Assembly (NCBI RefSeq): GCF_003846445.2 | Contig: NZ_CP030139.2 | Location: 124,001 to 188,000, forward strand | From: Synechococcus elongatus PCC 11801 | GTDB taxonomy: Bacteria; Cyanobacteriota; Cyanobacteriia; Synechococcales; Synechococcaceae | Direction: 5' to 3' | Length of the DNA stretch: 64,000 nucleotides | In this document: piece by piece, positions 59,820-64,000 of the stretch | Layout of the letters: each line of letters opens with the position of its first letter | How positions within the stretch are numbered: position 1 is the first letter of the stretch | Translations under genes and position numbers: made by a program | Notes under the pieces: model-generated | What the model was told of the DNA's origin: nothing | The model's input: only the letters and a program-made list of their open reading frames with translations | Database searches by the model: none

Positions 59820-60566
59820 ATGTCCATGCCTGGTGCGCTGCAAGCAGCCCTGTCCCAAGGTCGCGCGCTGAAAGTGATCAGCGGCCTTGCTAACTTTGAT
59901 GCCGATCACGTTGCAGCGGTGGTGCGCGCAGCTGATCGGGGTGGCGCCACCTTTGTGGATATTGCTTGCGATGCCAGCTTGGTGCGTTTGGCTCGTCAAC
60001 AGACTGCCTTGCCGATCTGTGTGTCCTCGGTGGAACCGACGGCTTTCTTGGCAGCTGTTGAAGCCGGTGCTGACCTGATCGAAATCGGTAACTACGACAG
60101 CTTCTATGCTCAAGGTCGGGAGTTCAGCGCCGCTGAAGTGCTGGAACTAACCCAAGCTACGCGATCGCTGTTGCCCGCAATCACCCTGTCGGTGACCGTT
60201 CCCCACACCCTGCCGCTGGATCAACAAGCGACGCTGGCAGAACAATTGGTGGCAGCCGGTGCGGACATCATCCAAACCGAAGGCGGCACCAGCTCAGCTC
60301 CGACCCATGCAGGCGTTCTCGGCCTGATCGAGAAAGCAGCCCCGACCTTGGCTGCCGCTTCCGTGATTTCTAAAGCAGTGAACGTACCGGTGCTCTGCGC
60401 TTCGGGCCTGTCGGACGTCACGGCTCCAATGGCGATCGCAGCCGGTGCAGCCGGCATTGGTGTGGGTTCGGCGATCAACCGCCTCGACAATGAGCTGGCG
60501 ATGATTGCTGCAGTTCAACGCTTCGTTGAAGCCCTCGATCGCGCTCGGGTTGCTCAAGCTCACTAA
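59820..60566 (+). CDS. ycf23: Ycf23 / DUF561 protein
   Basis: A 248-residue TIM-barrel-like protein of the DUF561 family, plastid-encoded as ycf23 in algae. Characteristic segments are LKVISGLANFDADHVAAVVR, GADLIEIGNYDSFYAQGREF, IIQTEGGTSSAPTHAGVLGL and VPVLCASGLSDVTAPMAIAA. It resembles enzymes of the phosphate-binding barrel type, but the reaction is unknown. Start ATG 59820. A strong terminator follows. Confidence 0.9.
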   Translation: MSMPGALQAALSQGRALKVISGLANFDADHVAAVVRAADRGGATFVDIACDASLVRLARQQTALPICVSSVEPTAFLAAVEAGADLIEIGNYDSFYAQGREFSAAEVLELTQATRSLLPAITLSVTVPHTLPLDQQATLAEQLVAAGADIIQTEGGTSSAPTHAGVLGLIEKAAPTLAAASVISKAVNVPVLCASGLSDVTAPMAIAAGAAGIGVGSAINRLDNELAMIAAVQRFVEALDRARVAQAH

Positions 60567-60620
60567 TTGCAGCGTCGCGAACTCGATCGATTGAGTTCAC
60601 GTGCTCACTGAAATACAACG

Positions 60621-60661
60621 AAAGCTCCCGTTGAGGTCTTAGCCCAGCGGGAGCTTTTTTT
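60621..60661 (+). terminator. Rho-independent terminator of ycf23
   Basis: AAAGCTCCCGTTG (60621-60633) / CAGCGGGAGCTTT (60645-60657) with one G-T pair, 11-base loop, and a seven-T run ending at 60661. Confidence 0.92.
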
Positions 60662-60729
60662 AGAAAAAGAAGTGCGATCGCCCAAGTTTTGAGCGACTGC
60701 ACCATCCAACCTCTGCCATTCCCAGAGCG

Positions 60730-63327
60730 TTACTGCTTGGCTTCGAGGGCTAACAAACGGTTTTGCAGCTTTTGATTTTCTTGGCGTAGTTGATCGACTT
60801 CCTCGCGTAGCTGCTTGAAGGATTGATCCGGCCCCAGTTGCTTCTGGACACGGGCGATCGCTTCATCTGCCAGCCGCTTGACCCGGCCATCCAAACTGGT
60901 GGCTGCGAGGGTTTGGAGCAGTGCCAAGGCTTTCGGTGTTTTCATCCGCCCCAAGGACATGACGACTGCAACCTGAGTCAAGAAGAAGTCCTCCTGCGCC
61001 AAGCTTTGTAGGGTCGCGAGGATACGAGCGATCGCGGCTTCCGTCTGACCTGCCGAAACAGGACCCAGCGCCCGAATAGCGGCTAGCCGCAGCGGTTGCG
61101 GCACACCCCGCAGGGTTTGTGCTTCGATCAGCTCTAGGGCTTCCGCAGAGTCGGAGAACTGCGCCAGCGCTGTTACAGCTGCCGATCGCACCACCTCATT
61201 CCAGCCCGATCGCTCTTTGAGGACGGTCTTGAGCAGCTTGACCACGGCTTTATCTTTGCGATCGCCGCCGATCGGTTGGCTAGCAACCTGAGCTAGCGCG
61301 GTGATGGCACTTGCTTCGGCGTAGTAGCTAGCATCTCCGGCTTCGACCGCCGCTTTCAACGCCCGATAGCGATCGCGACTACGGCTCTGCCCAAGGGCTG
61401 TAAACACAGCGCGACGAACGCGAGGGTCGCTATCTTTAACCGCTTTAATCAATGCAGTCTCCGCAGCTTCGAGGCCGATGCTGCCGAGTTGCCCGGCAAT
61501 CTCAGCGCGGACACCCCAGAACGCATCCTTGTGCAGCGCATCAGCGAGGGCTGCGATCGCTTCCCGCCCTCCCAGTTTCGCTAGTGCTGTTGCAGCTTGA
61601 ATCCGCGATACCGGATCAGAATCGTGCTGCAACTGCGATCGCAGTTCAGCCAGCGGGTAATCCAGCTCGACAGTCTTGAGGGCATGGTTGCCGACATCAA
61701 AGCTGATGAAATCGGGCTTAGTTGCCAGCGGTAGATAGAAGGTTTGTTCTGCTTCGTGGATGCGGAGTCGGAAGACTTGGCTTTCGGTTTCCACACGACG
61801 GCCACGGCCCCGCAACTGACAGAAGGCGATCGGTACCGTTAGGTCAAATAAATCCTTGCCGTCTTTTGATTGGGTCTGCTGTACCGTTAGCTTGGCGAGC
61901 TTGGCATCGGCATCCCAGCTGTAGCTGACTTTGAAGTCGGGATGGCCGCCTCGGAAGACGTACTGATCAAATAGTGGCAGCAGGTTCCGCCCTGTGGTCT
62001 GCTCGATACTGCGCAGGAGATCGACGGTCTCCACCGTTTGATGAGCATGTTGCTGCACGAATCGATGGATGGAAGCCCAGAACAGTTCTTCGCCGAGTTC
62101 CGTCCGCAGCAGGTGATAGACGCAAGCCCCCTTCTCGTAAAGGTGGCGATCGTAGAGTTCGATCGCTTCGCGGTAGACGTGGGTGACGATTGGGCGGCGG
62201 TAGCGATTGCGGTCTTCGTCGAGATAGCTACGTAGAGTCTGCAGACGGTAGTAAGCTGCCTCATCCGCGCCGTACTCATGGTCAATCCAGAGGCTTTCGG
62301 AGTAGGTCGCCATCCCCTCCTTGATCCAGCCATGGGACCAGTGGCGAATCACCAGCAGGTCGCCGAACCATTGGTGTGCAAGTTCGTGGGCGACTAATGT
62401 TTCCGAGCTGCGGTTATCGATCGCGGCCCGTTCATCCAGCAGGCAGCGATCGGTCAGGAGGGTGCAGGCGGTGTTTTCCATACCGCCGAAGATGAAGTCA
62501 TCGACGCAGACTTGCGCGTACTGGACGAAGGGATAGCGATAGCCAAAAGTGCGGCTGAAGAACTCAACCATGCGCGGCGTTTTGCCCATGGTGCGCAGGC
62601 CCTGGTCTTCGCGACCTTTTTCGACGTAGTAGCGGATGGGAATGCCATCCCAGCTATCCTCAAGCTCTGCAAAGTCACCCACTGCTAACGTCATCAGGTA
62701 GGTGGGATGCGGCTCCGACTGCCGCCAGTGAAACTGTTGCTGATTGCCTAAATCCGTAACCGCGATCGCCTCGCCATTTGAGATGGCACGGTAGGGCTTG
62801 GGCAGCGTCACCTTGAGTTCGCTTGTTGCCAGTTGCCCCGGATAGTCGAAGCAGGGGAACCAATAGCGCGAGTCTTCATCCTCGCCCTGCGTCCAAACCT
62901 GAACAGGCTTATTTGGATAGTCCTCATCCGGCTGGATGAAGTAGAGCCCGCGCTGCGGGCGATCGAGTCGGTAGTGAATCGTAATTTCTAGCGATCGCCC
63001 TGCTTTGGTGGCATTGGGCAAGTAAATGCGCAGGCGCTCTCCGTCATAGTCAAATCGCGCCGATCGTCGCCCGACATTCACTGCTTCAATCTGCTGTTGA
63101 ACCGCATCCAATTCCAGCAGCTCAATGCCATCGCGCACCGGCTTGAGGCGAATCTGACAGGTTCCTGCCACTTGCTGCTGTTGCAAATCCAGCGTCAAAT
63201 CCAGCGCAATATGCTCCACCTGACCTGGGCGATCGGGCACGTAGTGTGGCTTGGCTCCAGGCAATTCAAAACTGGGGCGATCGCTGCCATCAAAACCAAG
63301 CGAGAAAAAGCGGTGATGCTGGGGCAT
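60730..63327 (-). CDS. pepN: M1 family metallo-aminopeptidase with HEAT repeats
   Basis: An 865-residue zinc aminopeptidase. The zinc site is HELAHQWFGD...KEG (HExxH-X18-E), preceded by the N-terminal amine-binding loop GGMENTACT. From about residue 555 the protein carries HEAT-like repeats (VSRIQAATALAKLGGREAIA, PRVRRAVFTALGQSRSRDRY) and ends in a short coiled coil (VDQLRQENQKLQNRLLALEA). The C-terminal part replaces the ERAP-like domain of many M1 enzymes. It could recycle peptides. Start ATG 63327. Confidence 0.92.
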   Translation of the reverse strand: MPQHHRFFSLGFDGSDRPSFELPGAKPHYVPDRPGQVEHIALDLTLDLQQQQVAGTCQIRLKPVRDGIELLELDAVQQQIEAVNVGRRSARFDYDGERLRIYLPNATKAGRSLEITIHYRLDRPQRGLYFIQPDEDYPNKPVQVWTQGEDEDSRYWFPCFDYPGQLATSELKVTLPKPYRAISNGEAIAVTDLGNQQQFHWRQSEPHPTYLMTLAVGDFAELEDSWDGIPIRYYVEKGREDQGLRTMGKTPRMVEFFSRTFGYRYPFVQYAQVCVDDFIFGGMENTACTLLTDRCLLDERAAIDNRSSETLVAHELAHQWFGDLLVIRHWSHGWIKEGMATYSESLWIDHEYGADEAAYYRLQTLRSYLDEDRNRYRRPIVTHVYREAIELYDRHLYEKGACVYHLLRTELGEELFWASIHRFVQQHAHQTVETVDLLRSIEQTTGRNLLPLFDQYVFRGGHPDFKVSYSWDADAKLAKLTVQQTQSKDGKDLFDLTVPIAFCQLRGRGRRVETESQVFRLRIHEAEQTFYLPLATKPDFISFDVGNHALKTVELDYPLAELRSQLQHDSDPVSRIQAATALAKLGGREAIAALADALHKDAFWGVRAEIAGQLGSIGLEAAETALIKAVKDSDPRVRRAVFTALGQSRSRDRYRALKAAVEAGDASYYAEASAITALAQVASQPIGGDRKDKAVVKLLKTVLKERSGWNEVVRSAAVTALAQFSDSAEALELIEAQTLRGVPQPLRLAAIRALGPVSAGQTEAAIARILATLQSLAQEDFFLTQVAVVMSLGRMKTPKALALLQTLAATSLDGRVKRLADEAIARVQKQLGPDQSFKQLREEVDQLRQENQKLQNRLLALEAKQ

Positions 63328-63418
63328 AGGACAACTCTGGCAGGCTCGGATCTACTCTAGTTCAGGGCTTGCCTCGCTCCGTTAAACTCTCCTCAACGCA
63401 GTTCTGAACCAGCCCAGC

Positions 63419-63937
63419 ATGGCGATCGCACCTTGGATTTTTGCCTATGGCTCACTGATTTGGCGGCCTGACTTTGCATGGCAAGATCGCCAGCCAGCAG
63501 TATTACGCGGATGGAAGCGCCGCTTTTGGCAACTGTCTACGGATCATCGCGGCACACCCAGCCAGCCCGGACGAGTTGTGACCTTAGTTCCAGATGCACA
63601 GGCAGAATGCGTGGGAGTGGCATTTCAGCTTGCTGGTGATGTGGAAGCGACGCTGGCTGCTCTCGACTATCGCGAGAAGGATGGCTACGACCGGCAGAAA
63701 CTTGCAATCGAACTGCAAGACCAGCGGCAAGTCACGGCGATCGTCTATGTGGCACAAGCTCAAAATCCACGCTTTGCAGGCCCTACTCCTGTGCCCACGA
63801 TCGCTGATCAGGTACGCCGTAGTCACGGGCCTAGCGGCAGCAATACCGAGTATGTGCTCCGGCTCGACCAAGCTCTGACGGCTCTGGGCTGGGAGGATCC
63901 CCATGTCAGAGCGATCGCCTCACTCATTGCCGCCTGA
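63419..63937 (+). CDS. ChaC-like gamma-glutamylcyclotransferase
   Basis: A 172-residue protein with the ChaC signature IFAYGSLIWRPDF and the catalytic Glu in YREKDGYDR. Enzymes of this type split glutathione into 5-oxoproline and Cys-Gly. The size (about 170-180) is normal. Start ATG 63419. It is divergent from pepN (91-bp gap). The final 63 bases of the window show no further gene. Confidence 0.9.
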   Translation: MAIAPWIFAYGSLIWRPDFAWQDRQPAVLRGWKRRFWQLSTDHRGTPSQPGRVVTLVPDAQAECVGVAFQLAGDVEATLAALDYREKDGYDRQKLAIELQDQRQVTAIVYVAQAQNPRFAGPTPVPTIADQVRRSHGPSGSNTEYVLRLDQALTALGWEDPHVRAIASLIAA

Positions 63938-64000
63938 GCGTCACGAAACCTGAAGCTCCCATCCATATCCTTCCTTCTGAGCGCGAGAGTTCAGCGCTCG

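Noticed and set aside
1-64000. tRNA, rRNA, insertion sequence or prophage genes
   Set aside because: I looked for T-loop motifs, transposase-like frames and terminal repeats in the spacers and found none that I could support.

Overview
The window looks like a chromosome segment of a freshwater unicellular cyanobacterium, most probably Synechococcus elongatus (PCC 7942/6301 type). The HIP1 octamer GCGATCGC is extremely abundant in genes and spacers. Typical cyanobacterial genes are present: petJ, a high-light-inducible protein, Ycf35, Ycf23, HmpF, a LabA-like protein, a group 2 sigma factor and a PanC-Cmk fusion. Genes are dense, lie on both strands and often overlap by a few bases. I see no rRNA, tRNA, insertion sequence, prophage or CRISPR array. 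The species name is an inference.

Layout. 0-12 kb: truncated TolC-type porin, alanine dehydrogenase, Hli protein and RlmN, a sodium/solute symporter coupled to an unlisted 50-residue membrane protein, a GNAT enzyme, a HEAT-repeat protein, the DUF2997-Ycf35-ferredoxin trio, a methyltransferase, an aldo/keto reductase and a sigma factor. 12-21 kb: HPP-family (nitrite-transport type) protein, DUF2227, MazG, the coupled DUF2854-argB-TPR genes, panC-cmk and an RlpA protein. 21-30 kb: two coupled membrane GTPases, a secreted protein with 13 seven-residue repeats, petJ coupled to a TPR protein, RemA and an alpha/beta hydrolase. 30-37 kb: ilvE, hisC, then circularly permuted ATP-grasp, alpha-E and transglutaminase genes facing a convergent Anbu proteasome-like protease. 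37-48 kb: a ParB/sulfiredoxin-like protein, an oxidoreductase, proS, an HTH protein, a cNMP-domain protein, a candidate small RNA, NFACT/RqcH, a GH116 glycosidase and an iron-type ABC transporter. 48-64 kb: ABC-F ATPase, LabA-like protein, metG, a TerB/Mo-nitrogenase-C protein, an FAD oxidoreductase, hmpF, tilS, ycf23, an M1 aminopeptidase and a ChaC-like enzyme.

The most interesting part is the Anbu region (about 32.9-37.8 kb). The ATP-grasp/alpha-E/transglutaminase/Anbu association is a known conserved neighbourhood of unsettled function. What I read directly here is that both plus-strand transcription units around Anbu begin with close matches to the NtcA-activated promoter consensus (GTA-N8-TAC, 22-23 bases, then TAN3T): one before the ATP-grasp gene and one before the ParB-like gene. 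This suggests that the module is switched on by nitrogen limitation. A third NtcA-type site at 42561-42574 sits at the right distance from a structured, gene-free minus-strand segment ending in a good terminator, which makes a candidate nitrogen-regulated small RNA of about 106 nt. By chance about 16 GTA-N8-TAC sites are expected in 64 kb, so the -10 boxes, spacing and context carry the argument. All three are predictions needing transcript data.
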